From NCBI GenBank assembly GCA_943329665.2, contig CALQEU020000013.1:1-64000 (forward strand): a stretch of 64,000 nucleotides of DNA, read 5' to 3'. Of this stretch, positions 1 to 9,329 are shown piece by piece (position 1 is the stretch's first letter; each line of letters starts with the position of its first letter). Both the position numbers and the translations under genes were made by a program. Under the pieces are notes generated by a model. The model searched no databases and was not told the DNA's origin. It saw only the letters and a list, made by a program, of their open reading frames with translations. Origin of the DNA: JAJTFW01 sp903922455. Lineage in GTDB: Bacteria > Bacteroidota > Bacteroidia > AKYH767-A > OLB10.

Positions 1-22
1 CCGAGTCATTTACGGCAATTAA

Positions 23-56
23 CAGTCAAAAGGGGCATCGAGCCCCGCTTTGACTG
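23..56. other. Strong hairpin of unknown origin at window start
   Basis: An 8-base arm at 23-30 pairs with 49-56, and an inner GGGGC (32-36) pairs with GCCCC (42-46) around a 5-base loop. It could be the terminator or the 3' part of an RNA gene lying left of the window; no T-run follows. The rest of 57-234 is AT-rich spacer ending in tagaagc word repeats (about 150-178). Confidence 0.35.
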
Positions 57-234
57 AGCAAACAAAACCTTCAGGATCGCGATGTATTTATGCAATCAAT
101 TAGTTCCTGTTGGCTATTTACCGGTCAACGTTTTTTAGGCTTTAACATAGAGACTAGAAGCTAGAAGCTAGAAGCCAAGTAAATATTAATTTAGTACAAA
201 TTAAATTTTTAGTAAAAAATCAAATCCACAAACA

Positions 235-3200
235 ATGAACTTCCATAAAACTTACTTCATTTTTCTTCTATTAATTCTATCAAACTTATCAACACTTGCT
301 CAAGCGCCTAAGTCATTTAGCTCGGAGCCTGAAGCATTTTTTAATGAATTGAAAGGGTATATGGAACTAACCAACAAGAAAGAGACGGAGAAGTTGATGG
401 ATAAATTTGAGTTGATGTGGATCAAGACACCCAAATTTACAGGGGAGCAGATGCGTACCATCGTTGCAACAGCGAAAGATATGTTGAAGAAAAGAATGAA
501 GCCTTATCCTGATTTTAGCAATTATGTAATCGCTCTCATGGCGTTTAGTGAGTCGGGAAGGAACTTGGATATGTTTTTGAATTGGCATAACAGTTTGGAT
601 AAAGTTATTTCGGGAAGCACGAAACGATACAGTAATTATATTGAAGATGTGGCTGGACTCTTTGCCTCAAATACACTCTATGAATCAAGTTCTACGAAAT
701 GGGTAGCGAGTACAGGTGATTTTTTGTTTGAATTTGATACTGTACCACGAATTAAGTTTCCAAAAATGGATTTGACATGCTATGCGAAAGAAGATAGCAG
801 TGTTATTTCTGGAGTAAGTGGATATTATTACCCATTAAGCAAGACATTTGTTGGTAAAGAGGGGAAATTGTTTTGGTCGAGGGCTGGATTGAATTCCGCA
901 ACCACGTACGCTGATATATTATCAGTTACTGTTGATTTAACAAGTACTGAATGGGGAACAGACAGTGCTGTGTTTTATAATAAACAATATTTTAAGGAAC
1001 CCTTAAGAGGCAAAGTACTCGATAAAATTTTAGCCAATGTTACTCCTGAAAAAGCGACCTATCCCCGATTCAACTCTTATGATTTGAAACTGGGAATTAA
1101 AGAGATTGTGAAGGATGCCGATTATGTAGGAGGATTTTCGCAGCAGGGAATTAAGATGATTGGATCCGGAACAAAAGAGCAAAAAGCAACCCTCACATTT
1201 AAAAGAAACAAGAAACTTTTTTTAGTGGTTTCTTCTATGAGTTTTGTGGTTCGCCCCGATCGAATTAGCTCAGACAATGCTTCCTTTGTATGTTACCATG
1301 AGCAAGATAGTATTTATCATCCATCTGTGGAGATGAAATACATCAGCAAAGATCGTGAACTGAGTTTTATTCGGACTTCTGGTGTAGGTGTGTCCATGCC
1401 ATTTTTTAATTCTTTCCATCAGATGGACATGTATGTGGATGCGATTTATTGGAAGATTGATGATCCCATCATGGAATTAAAAATGTTAAGTGGTCAAGGC
1501 GAAAGTAAGATGGTATTAGAGTCAAGTAATCTTTATACCGATGAGCGTTATCAAAAAATTCAAGGAATCTCCGATGTAAGTCCTTTATACACCATCAAGC
1601 AATACGTTGAAAAAAATAGCAGGATCATATACGTTCCTGACTTTGCTCGGCATTTAAGAGTGAGTGAACAGCAAGCTAGATCTTTAATTATTTATTTAGC
1701 GAACAAAGGTTTCTTGAGTTATGATTTTGAAACTGACGAATCTACCATCAACGAAAAACTGTTTTATTATTTAGCAGCAAGGAGCAATAAAACGGACTAC
1801 GATAAAATTGAAATCGAATCGGTCATCTCAGCCCTTCCCAATGCGAAGTTAAATTTGATGAATTTCGAAATGGATTTGCAAGGTGTTGGGAGAATTCTAT
1901 TGAGCGATTCGCAGCAAGTATGGATTGCTCCTGTAGAGCAACAAATGCGTTTGTTAAAGAACAGAGATTTTGAATTCAATGGACGTGTTCATGCTGGAAG
2001 AAGTGATTTTTTTGGAAAGAAATTTAAGTTCATCTATGATCAATTTAGAATTGATTTGGCCAATGTAGATTCTATTCGATTAAAAGTAGTTTCCGAAACG
2101 GAATTGGATGAAAATGGAAATCCCAAATTAATTCCATTGAAAAGTACATTGCAAAACGTTACTGGTAAAATTTACATTGATAGTTTATCGAATAAGTCGA
2201 GTCGTAAAAGCTACCCTGCCTACCCTATTTTCGTTAGCGACAAAGAAGCTTTCGTTTTTTACGATCATCCTTCTATTTACAATTCGGTTTATAAACGTGA
2301 TAATTTTTATTTCAAGATGGATCCATTTACGATTGATTCGCTTGATAATTTCTCAGCCGGTGGACTTAAGTTCAAGGGAGATTTCGAATCAGGAGGCATC
2401 TTCCCTACCATTGCGGAAACAGCCATTATTCGTCCCGATTATTCATTCGGATTTGAGCGTGAGACTCCATCCGAGGGATATGCCATGTACGGTGGAAAAG
2501 GTCGCTACTTTAATCACATCGACTTAAGCTATGCAGGATTAATTGGAGAGGGTAAAGTAGAATATTTAAGTTCTTCATCGGAATCAAAAGACATTGTGTT
2601 TTTTCCTGATTCAACCAACATGGATAAAGCGGCATGGGATTTAAGAAAAGAAAACATTGCAGGTGTTGGATTCCCGCAAGCAAATGGATCGGATACGTAC
2701 GTTAACTGGCGACCTAAAGAAGATAAAATGTATGTCTTTAAAAAATCATCAAAACTTGAAATTTATGATAAGAATGTAACGGTTGATGGAAATCTTGTTT
2801 TAGCATCTAAAGGGTTGGGAGGGTATGGCGATTCTTATTTTTTAGAGTCAGAATTATATTCCAAGGATTTTTGGTTCAAGCAAGATGCTTATGGAGCTGA
2901 CACTTCTGATTTCAAGTTGAAGTCGGATGATGCAAATGTATTAGCCATCCAAACAAAAAATGTTAAATCAAAAATTGATTTAGTAAAACGTTTTGGAGAT
3001 TTCATCTCGAATGGTAAAGGCTCTTTCGTTAATTTTCCTTTAAATCAATACATCTGTTTCATTGCGCAATTCAAATGGTTTATCGACAAACAAGAAGTTG
3101 AATTTGGCGACGATTATAAAGACAATACCAAACTTAATATTGAAGGATCTGATTTCGTTTCCATCAATCCCTATCAAGATTCCTTGCGATGGAATGCTGG

Positions 3201-4674
3201 ATTGGCTCGATACAGTTTGATTGATTACTTAATAAAAGCAAGAAAAGTAAAAGAAATTTTAGTAGCGGATGCATCCATCCAACCAAACGACACGGCTACT
3301 ATTGTAATTGAGAGAAATGCAGTGATGCGGCCTTTAAACGAGGCAAAAATTGTGGCCAATACTACCACGAAATTACATCACATCAATGAAGCGGTAGTAA
3401 ATGTATTAGGACGTAAAAAATACGAAGCTACTGGTAAGTATGCATATACCGATCCTGCAGGAGCCAAACATCTTATAGCCTTGGAGCGAATTGGAATTGA
3501 TACTTCATTACAAACCTATGCCAATGGAGTAATTCCTGACAGTGCTCAGTTTATGTTGAGTAGTAATATTCAATACAAAGGTGGAGTTTATATTGCCGCT
3601 GCTAATCCGCTGTTAAATTTTGATGGATTTGCAAAAGTGAATCACTTATGTGAAGAGAAGTTGCCTGCAAATTGGTTTAGCTTTATAAGTGATATTGATC
3701 CAAAAGGGGTTACCATTCCCATCAACGAACCTAAAAATGAGAATGGAGAAAAATTGTCTTTAGCTATTTCTCATTCAAGTGATAGTACTGGATTTTACGC
3801 ATCTTTCATATCCCCAAAACAGCGTAGTACCGATGTGGATTTGATAGCTGCAGCGGGTGTGTTGAGTTACGATAATAAAGCTAAGGTTTATAAAGTGGCA
3901 TCAGCAGAAAAAATTATATCCCCTGATGCTCCTGGGAATATGGTCATGTTGAATGATGCAAATTGCATGGTGTATGGTGAAGGACGATTGAATCTTGCCT
4001 CCGCGTTTGGACAATTCATCATGACCGTTATTGGAAATGTAAAAAACAACACCAATAATGACAGCACTAATTTTGATGTTTTAATCGGACTCGATTTCAT
4101 GTTTAATAATGATGCATTAAAAAGCATGTCAGAACTCATCACCGGAAATCCAACCCTTAAGCCAACCGATGATACTCGAACCACATGGGTGCGAGGAATG
4201 AAAGAATTAGTGGGTATTGAAAAAGCGGATAAGATGATCTCCGAGTACAGTTTGTATGGTGCGCCTAAAAAAATACCACAAGAACTGCAACAAACTATTT
4301 TCTTATCGGATGTGAAAATGTATTGGGACATGCAAGCGCAAGCCTATCGTTCCAGTGGACCTATCGGCATTGGATTTATAGGTAAGGATGCGATTAGTCG
4401 ACAAGTAAAAGGATATTTTGAAATCCAAAGAAAAAGAGGAAATGATGTATTTAATCTTTATTTAGAATCGGACAATGCAAGTTGGTGGTATTTTCATTAT
4501 TCGAGAGGAATTATGCAATCCATTTCATCCGATAACAAATTTAATGATGCTATCAATAATTTGAAACCTGAAAAAAGAGTGGCAAGTGCGAAAGGTGATA
4601 CCCCAACTTATGAATACATGCTGAGCACCGATCGCAAAAAAGCAGAATTCATTAAAAAATTCCTTGGACAATAA
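235..4674 (+). CDS. Very large exported protein of unknown function
   Basis: I do not recognise a family for this 1479-residue protein. It starts with a clear signal peptide (hydrophobic residues about 8-20, ending in LAQA near residue 24), so it is exported to the periplasm or outer membrane. The body is soluble-looking and rich in predicted beta strands, with repeated 'F.G.......' and 'LESSNLYTDERYQKIQG'-like stretches that recall the stacked strands of LptA/OstA or AsmA-type proteins; this resemblance is only an impression. There is no obvious transmembrane segment, T9SS tail, lipobox or catalytic motif. It stands alone, 167 bases ahead of plsY. The ATG is well placed before the signal peptide. 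Its length and lack of frame breaks argue for selection. Confidence 0.9.
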   Translation: MNFHKTYFIFLLLILSNLSTLAQAPKSFSSEPEAFFNELKGYMELTNKKETEKLMDKFELMWIKTPKFTGEQMRTIVATAKDMLKKRMKPYPDFSNYVIALMAFSESGRNLDMFLNWHNSLDKVISGSTKRYSNYIEDVAGLFASNTLYESSSTKWVASTGDFLFEFDTVPRIKFPKMDLTCYAKEDSSVISGVSGYYYPLSKTFVGKEGKLFWSRAGLNSATTYADILSVTVDLTSTEWGTDSAVFYNKQYFKEPLRGKVLDKILANVTPEKATYPRFNSYDLKLGIKEIVKDADYVGGFSQQGIKMIGSGTKEQKATLTFKRNKKLFLVVSSMSFVVRPDRISSDNASFVCYHEQDSIYHPSVEMKYISKDRELSFIRTSGVGVSMPFFNSFHQMDMYVDAIYWKIDDPIMELKMLSGQGESKMVLESSNLYTDERYQKIQGISDVSPLYTIKQYVEKNSRIIYVPDFARHLRVSEQQARSLIIYLANKGFLSYDFETDESTINEKLFYYLAARSNKTDYDKIEIESVISALPNAKLNLMNFEMDLQGVGRILLSDSQQVWIAPVEQQMRLLKNRDFEFNGRVHAGRSDFFGKKFKFIYDQFRIDLANVDSIRLKVVSETELDENGNPKLIPLKSTLQNVTGKIYIDSLSNKSSRKSYPAYPIFVSDKEAFVFYDHPSIYNSVYKRDNFYFKMDPFTIDSLDNFSAGGLKFKGDFESGGIFPTIAETAIIRPDYSFGFERETPSEGYAMYGGKGRYFNHIDLSYAGLIGEGKVEYLSSSSESKDIVFFPDSTNMDKAAWDLRKENIAGVGFPQANGSDTYVNWRPKEDKMYVFKKSSKLEIYDKNVTVDGNLVLASKGLGGYGDSYFLESELYSKDFWFKQDAYGADTSDFKLKSDDANVLAIQTKNVKSKIDLVKRFGDFISNGKGSFVNFPLNQYICFIAQFKWFIDKQEVEFGDDYKDNTKLNIEGSDFVSINPYQDSLRWNAGLARYSLIDYLIKARKVKEILVADASIQPNDTATIVIERNAVMRPLNEAKIVANTTTKLHHINEAVVNVLGRKKYEATGKYAYTDPAGAKHLIALERIGIDTSLQTYANGVIPDSAQFMLSSNIQYKGGVYIAAANPLLNFDGFAKVNHLCEEKLPANWFSFISDIDPKGVTIPINEPKNENGEKLSLAISHSSDSTGFYASFISPKQRSTDVDLIAAAGVLSYDNKAKVYKVASAEKIISPDAPGNMVMLNDANCMVYGEGRLNLASAFGQFIMTVIGNVKNNTNNDSTNFDVLIGLDFMFNNDALKSMSELITGNPTLKPTDDTRTTWVRGMKELVGIEKADKMISEYSLYGAPKKIPQELQQTIFLSDVKMYWDMQAQAYRSSGPIGIGFIGKDAISRQVKGYFEIQRKRGNDVFNLYLESDNASWWYFHYSRGIMQSISSDNKFNDAINNLKPEKRVASAKGDTPTYEYMLSTDRKKAEFIKKFLGQ

Positions 4675-4826
4675 AGCTGATGTCCTGCAGTACTGCGGCC
4701 TTCTAGCTTCTAGCTTATGGCTTATGGCTTCTAGATACAAGATTCAACATGTTGATTTTGAAACTATTAATACTCAATTGTTAGCAAAGCGTTAAGGTCC
4801 CGACGACCTTCTTAACATTAAATTGA

Positions 4827-4834
4827 TATATTTG
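4827..4834 (+). promoter_or_regulatory. -7 box for plsY, leaderless arrangement
   Basis: TATATTTG fits the Bacteroidota -7 consensus TAnnTTTG. It ends only 7 bases before the plsY ATG, so transcription would begin at or next to the start codon. No good TTG -33 element is visible at the usual distance. Confidence 0.4.
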
Positions 4835-4841
4835 GAACGCT

Positions 4842-5483
4842 ATGTTAAGTTTTACAAATTTAAGTCTAGTGCTGCTTGCTTATATGATGGGTTCTATTCC
4901 ATCTGCTGTCTGGATTGGAAAGTTGTTATACGGTGTTGATGTTAGAGATTACGGCAGCGGAAATGCAGGCGCTACTAATACTTTTAGAGTGCTAGGTAAA
5001 AGAGCGGGGTTGCCTGTTTTAATTTTAGATGTTTTAAAAGGCTTTGTAGCTGTTAAATTGGTTTGGCTTACTGTTAAATATTTACCCGATACTCAACAAT
5101 TTGTAAATTTAGAATTGAGTTTGGGCTTAGCCGCCTTAATTGGCCATATTTTCCCCGTTTTTGCAGGCTTTAGAGGAGGAAAAGGCGTTGCCACACTGCT
5201 TGGAATTTTATGTGCAGTACATATTGGCGCTGCATTGATATGCATTGGTGTATTTATGGTCACCATTTTATTGACACATTATGTTTCTTTAAGCTCCATG
5301 CTTTCTGCATTAACATTTCCGATTTCAATTATGTTTATCTACCATGAAACGATTCCAGGTTTAAACATTTTTGCCATGTTTGTTTGTGTTTTGGTATTAA
5401 TCACACATCAAAAAAACATTGAAAGACTTTTGAGCGGAGATGAAGGAAAAATTGCATTTCAAGGGGGAAGTAAGCCAAGTTGA
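4842..5483 (+). CDS. plsY: Glycerol-3-phosphate acyltransferase PlsY
   Basis: PlsY moves an acyl group from acyl-phosphate to sn-glycerol-3-phosphate, the first step of membrane phospholipid synthesis, in the inner membrane. The 213-residue length is typical. The family motifs are present: an N-terminal membrane segment, then DYGSGNAGATNTFRVLGK around residues 37-54 and GHIFPVFAGFRGGKGVAT around 101-118, the glycine-rich loops that bind substrate. About five hydrophobic segments are visible. The gene stands alone between two large envelope genes. A -7 box touching the start codon suggests a leaderless message. Confidence 0.97.
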   Translation: MLSFTNLSLVLLAYMMGSIPSAVWIGKLLYGVDVRDYGSGNAGATNTFRVLGKRAGLPVLILDVLKGFVAVKLVWLTVKYLPDTQQFVNLELSLGLAALIGHIFPVFAGFRGGKGVATLLGILCAVHIGAALICIGVFMVTILLTHYVSLSSMLSALTFPISIMFIYHETIPGLNIFAMFVCVLVLITHQKNIERLLSGDEGKIAFQGGSKPS

Positions 5484-5693
5484 TTTTTGTAAGGTTTTGA
5501 AGCCTACTGTACATTTATAAAATTTCATCTAACTGATATTTAGTTATTTATATATTATAATTTTTCATTTATCAAATTTTCAACTGAATGATTAGCCATG
5601 AATATGGACAATTATAAACATTGATTTCCAGTTAAATTGTAACCGCTGCTTCTAGTATGGCGTATATAAGGAGCAAAAAAAATATAGCGGAAA

Positions 5694-7577
5694 ATGAAAA
5701 ACATAGTTGTAGCCCTAACCTTGATGTTGACATCGGTTTGTATTTCTACGGAAGTTTCCAATGCTGGAGGACAATCAGAACATTCAAGAGCGAAGACAGC
5801 CGAAAAATACTTTTTGGCAAAGCAGTACGAAAAAGCGTCGCCGCTTTATGCACAGCTCGTGAGCAGTAATCCCAAAAATTATAAATACAATTACTATTAT
5901 GGCATTTGTATTTTGATTGCTGGTAAGGATAAGAAAGAAGCCATTCCTTACTTGGAGATGGCCATTCAACATCCTAAAACACCTGAAGACATTTATTATT
6001 ATATGGGACGTGCCATGCATTTCACCTATCGCTTTGATGAAGCGAATCAGTTGTTTGTTGAGTTCAATAAAATTATTGGTGTAAAGAATGCAGGTCGATG
6101 GGGAACTCCACAGTTGATAGAAATGTGCAATAATGGAAAACAATATTTAGATACCACTAAATTAACAGCCATCACTGAGCGTTCAGAAGCTGCAGCTTAT
6201 GATTTCTACAATAAATATGTTTTTAACAATCCAAACGGAAAGCTTTTAAGTATGCCTGATGAAATAATTAAATCAGCCAATGCAAGTAAGGACGATGGTC
6301 CTACTATTTTCTTAAGTGCTAACGGCCGTGTGATGTATTACAGTGCTACAAATGATGAAACCGCAAGTCGTGATATTTTCCGAGTGGAAAAAGACTTAGA
6401 AGGTAATTGGGGAAAGCCAGAAGCAATTGACAAAATGGTGAATGGTTCACAAGATGAATTATTCCCAACCTGTAATAGTGATGGTCGTATTTTATATTTC
6501 AGTTCTCGCGGACACAGTTCAACAGGTGGATTTGATTTATTTAAGACCTATTATAATACAGTTACCAAAACGTGGACACAACCTGAGAACATGGGTAGTC
6601 CCTATAACTCTCCTGACGACGATTTTTGTTTTGTTGCTTCCACACAGGAGCAAAAAGCATATTTCACAAGCCAAAGAGAAACGGGTCCAGGATTATTTAC
6701 TGTTTATGCTATGTCCTATTCTAACACAGAAGAATTACCAGTGGCGATTAATGGAAAATTTAATTGTGTAGGTCAACCTGATCTAAAAACAGTTCATTTA
6801 ACCATTACTAGAAATGGTGATCAAAATATTGTTGCTGATTTAATGACGAATTCTAGCGATGGTACTTATGCAGTGGAATTACCTGGATCAGGCACCTACT
6901 CTTTCCGTGTAGAGGCTACAGGATTTCAACCCCATACAGAAGACATCCGTTTTGGTGAATTCAGTGATAATATTTATGTGCAAGATGTTTTCTTAAGCAG
7001 AAGTGTAAGTGGTATGGAAGATATGGCGATTGCAAATCGTCGATTAACTGAATCAGGTTATGTGGATGAATCATTGATGGCTGGGGTTGATGCCGACGAT
7101 GATTTATCTACTTCTGGTGTAAAATTTACAGAGGCACAAATGGCAGCTATGGAAGCAAGCGGTTATACACCCAAGATGATTGCTGAAGCAAAAGAAAATG
7201 CAAAGAATAAAGATGCATCTAATTCGAATACTTCCATGACGAACATGATGGCTATGAATGATGCAAATATGGCTTCAGATATGACAGGATTAGTTTTTAA
7301 AGTTCAGATTGGAGCCTTTAGAAAACATACTCGTGAAACGGTTAAACAAAGATTGGAACGCAAAGCAGATAAAACCATGATGACAAGTTTCGATGATTTA
7401 TCATGGTTACGATTCTTTATGGGAGGTGAGATTTCCTATTCTTCTGCAAAAAATCTGAGAGAAACGCTAAAACAAGCTGGATTTGATGATGCGTTTATTG
7501 TTGCCTTCAAAAACAATAAACCCATGAAATTAAATGAAGCCATTCAACAAGTGGCCACATCAAACGACAACGATTAA
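5694..7577 (+). CDS. Exported TPR / beta-propeller / SPOR-domain protein
   Basis: A 627-residue exported protein with a signal peptide (residues 1-24). TPR-like helices cover about 32-130 (YAQLVSSNPKNYKYNYYYG). A WD40-like PD40 propeller with 'YYSATND' and 'LYFSSRG' blades covers about 200-335, a carboxypeptidase-regulatory-like beta domain about 349-430, and a C-terminal SPOR-type domain (FKVQIGAFRKHT) about 532-612. TPR-PD40 proteins of Bacteroidota include the T9SS component PorE and OmpA-linked envelope proteins; here SPOR replaces the usual OmpA domain. SPOR domains bind denuded peptidoglycan, so a role tying an envelope complex to the septal wall is an inference. A terminator follows at 7598. 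Confidence 0.88.
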   Translation: MKNIVVALTLMLTSVCISTEVSNAGGQSEHSRAKTAEKYFLAKQYEKASPLYAQLVSSNPKNYKYNYYYGICILIAGKDKKEAIPYLEMAIQHPKTPEDIYYYMGRAMHFTYRFDEANQLFVEFNKIIGVKNAGRWGTPQLIEMCNNGKQYLDTTKLTAITERSEAAAYDFYNKYVFNNPNGKLLSMPDEIIKSANASKDDGPTIFLSANGRVMYYSATNDETASRDIFRVEKDLEGNWGKPEAIDKMVNGSQDELFPTCNSDGRILYFSSRGHSSTGGFDLFKTYYNTVTKTWTQPENMGSPYNSPDDDFCFVASTQEQKAYFTSQRETGPGLFTVYAMSYSNTEELPVAINGKFNCVGQPDLKTVHLTITRNGDQNIVADLMTNSSDGTYAVELPGSGTYSFRVEATGFQPHTEDIRFGEFSDNIYVQDVFLSRSVSGMEDMAIANRRLTESGYVDESLMAGVDADDDLSTSGVKFTEAQMAAMEASGYTPKMIAEAKENAKNKDASNSNTSMTNMMAMNDANMASDMTGLVFKVQIGAFRKHTRETVKQRLERKADKTMMTSFDDLSWLRFFMGGEISYSSAKNLRETLKQAGFDDAFIVAFKNNKPMKLNEAIQQVATSNDND

Positions 7578-7597
7578 TAATCAATATATTAGCACTG

Positions 7598-7627
7598 AAA
7601 AGCCTCGTGAAAACGGGGCTTTTTTTA
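7598..7627 (+). terminator. Intrinsic terminator
   Basis: AAAAGCCtCG and CGgGGCTTTT pair around a short A-rich loop and are followed by a T-run. It closes the TPR/SPOR gene. Confidence 0.85.
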
Positions 7628-7679
7628 TTTATACAATAAGATTTTTACAAATAATGTTTTCCCTCTAGTTCAATCTCTT

Positions 7680-7687
7680 TACCTTTG
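7680..7687 (+). promoter_or_regulatory. -7 box for clpS-M48
   Basis: TACCTTTG matches TAnnTTTG and would place transcription start near 7693, just upstream of the ATG at 7706. This argues against the in-frame TTG at 7685 as the clpS start. The -33 region is only T-rich. Confidence 0.45.
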
Positions 7688-7705
7688 ATTCATTCAGATA
7701 AAACC

Positions 7706-7987
7706 ATGAGCAACTACTATTCCCCCCAAGAACAAGAAGATCTACTTCTGCAAGAGGAAGTTGTCAAAGAAAATCAAATTATTCTTTACAACGATGATGT
7801 AAATACTTTTGATTGGGTCATCGAAAGCCTCGTTTCCATTTGTAGCCATGATCGTGAACAAGCAGAACAATGTTCTGTGATTGTTCACTATAGCGGTAAG
7901 TGTTCCGTTAAAATAGGAGAATTTGATCGACTTCGTCCCCTATGTGAAGCTTTGCTAGATCGAGGTTTGAGTGCTACCATTGAATAA
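7706..7987 (+). CDS. clpS: ATP-dependent Clp protease adaptor ClpS
   Basis: ClpS binds the N-terminal domain of ClpA/ClpC and delivers N-degron substrates to the ClpP protease. The 93-residue product has the family core: an acidic, disordered N-terminus, then IILYNDDVNTFDWVIESL (the N-degron pocket region with the conserved Asn-Asp-Asp), and a C-terminal CEALLDRGLSATIE. I start it at ATG 7706 because an in-frame TTG at 7685 lies inside the promoter -7 box. The stop is 4 bases before the M48 protease ATG, so the two genes are probably co-transcribed, joining two protein quality-control functions. Confidence 0.93.
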   Translation: MSNYYSPQEQEDLLLQEEVVKENQIILYNDDVNTFDWVIESLVSICSHDREQAEQCSVIVHYSGKCSVKIGEFDRLRPLCEALLDRGLSATIE

Positions 7988-7991
7988 ATTT

Positions 7992-8801
7992 ATGTTGAAA
8001 AAAAACAGTTTCCAATTTGCAGGTTATGTTTTATTGCTAGCCACTATTATTGCTTGCTCAAAAGTTCCCATTACAGGAAGAAAGCAAATGAGTCTGATTC
8101 CAGAAACTGAACTTATTTCGATGAGCTTAACTCAGTACAGCAGCTTTCTAAAAACAAATCCTCCTGCAGGAAACCATGATCAAAATACCATCATTGTTAA
8201 ACAAATTGGAAATAAAATTCAGCAAGCGGTTACCAAATACATGTCTCAAAATAAATTGAGCAGTCGTTTGGCTGGATATAAATGGGAATTTAATTTGGTG
8301 AATGATCCCATGGTAAATGCTTGGTGCATGCCCGGTGGAAAAGTAGTAGTATATTCCGGACTTTTAGGAGTAACACAAAATGAAAATGCATTGGCCATAG
8401 TGATGGGTCATGAAATTGCACATGCCGTGGCTCGACACGGCAACGAGCGCATGAGCCAAGGATTGGTTACTCAACTTGGAGGCATTGCTCTAGGCGTTGC
8501 CCTTCAAAGTAAAAGCGCCGAAACGCAAGCATTATTTCAAACTGTATATGTTATAGGCAGTACGGTTGCATTGATGCTACCCTACTCTCGTTTACATGAG
8601 ACTGAAGCCGATAAGATGGGATTAATTTTCGCAGCCATGGCAGGTTATGATCCAAGAGAAGCGCCTAAATTTTGGCAACGCATGGCGGCAAAAGGAGGAG
8701 CAAAAACACTTGAAATATTGAGTACACACCCTAGTGATGCTAGACGAATCAGCGATTTGAATAAATTCATGCCGCAGGCAATGAAATATTACAAGCCTTA
8801 A
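7992..8801 (+). CDS. M48-family zinc metalloprotease, lipoprotein
   Basis: A 269-residue peptidase of the M48 (BepA/LoiP/Oma1-like) group, expected to act on damaged outer-membrane proteins in the periplasm. The zinc-binding HEIAH sits at residues 140-144 and the third ligand region ETEAD at about 203-207. A lipoprotein signal ends at Cys22 (ATIIAC), so it is probably membrane-anchored. I chose ATG 7992, directly before the signal peptide, over an in-frame GTG at 7971 that would overlap clpS. It sits 4 bases after clpS in an apparent two-gene operon. Confidence 0.93.
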   Translation: MLKKNSFQFAGYVLLLATIIACSKVPITGRKQMSLIPETELISMSLTQYSSFLKTNPPAGNHDQNTIIVKQIGNKIQQAVTKYMSQNKLSSRLAGYKWEFNLVNDPMVNAWCMPGGKVVVYSGLLGVTQNENALAIVMGHEIAHAVARHGNERMSQGLVTQLGGIALGVALQSKSAETQALFQTVYVIGSTVALMLPYSRLHETEADKMGLIFAAMAGYDPREAPKFWQRMAAKGGAKTLEILSTHPSDARRISDLNKFMPQAMKYYKP

Positions 8802-8807
8802 TTTTTG

Positions 8808-8815
8808 TATTTTTG
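8808..8815 (+). promoter_or_regulatory. Possible -7 box for nfeD-floA
   Basis: TATTTTTG matches TAnnTTTG, 20 bases before the nfeD ATG. No clear TTG element is found upstream, so support is modest. Confidence 0.35.
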
Positions 8816-8835
8816 ACCACTATCTAAACCCAAAA

Positions 8836-9300
8836 ATGTCAATTGTATTTATTTGTGTTCTCATCCTCTTCGGTGTTCTACTGATTACGGTAGAAATTCT
8901 CATCGTTCCCGGACTTATTGTGGGAATTTTAGGTGGAATATTTGTGATCATGGGCATAGGCTGGGCCTGGCAAGTATACGGTTCAGATGCTGGGACAATA
9001 GTTGCAATAAGCTCGATACTACTTACAGCAGTGGCTATATGGTCTGCATTACGCACTGGATTTTGGGATCGATTTAGTTTACAAAGCCAATTAAAAGGAC
9101 GAGTAAATGAAATTGATTTAGATACCATCAAGGAAGGCGATCATGGTGCAGCCCTTTCCAGCTTGCGTCCAATGGGAACCATTCGAGTGAACGGAAAAAG
9201 ATTTGAAGCGAGCTCAGAAACTGGAATGATCCCAGTAAATTTTCCTATCATCGTAGTGCGAATCGAAGACAACAAAATATTTGTTCGTGCTGATGTTTAA
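8836..9300 (+). CDS. NfeD-family membrane protein
   Basis: A 154-residue membrane protein of the NfeD family (short form). Three hydrophobic segments fill residues 1-75 and a soluble OB-fold-like domain follows, with the characteristic GDHGAALSSLRPMGTIRVNGKRFEA around 98-122. Short NfeD proteins are nearly always encoded beside a flotillin/SPFH protein and are thought to work with it in membrane microdomains. That pairing is seen here, with floA beginning 29 bases downstream. Confidence 0.9.
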   Translation: MSIVFICVLILFGVLLITVEILIVPGLIVGILGGIFVIMGIGWAWQVYGSDAGTIVAISSILLTAVAIWSALRTGFWDRFSLQSQLKGRVNEIDLDTIKEGDHGAALSSLRPMGTIRVNGKRFEASSETGMIPVNFPIIVVRIEDNKIFVRADV

Positions 9301-9329
9301 ATTAAAATAAACTTCTTAAATTTATAATT

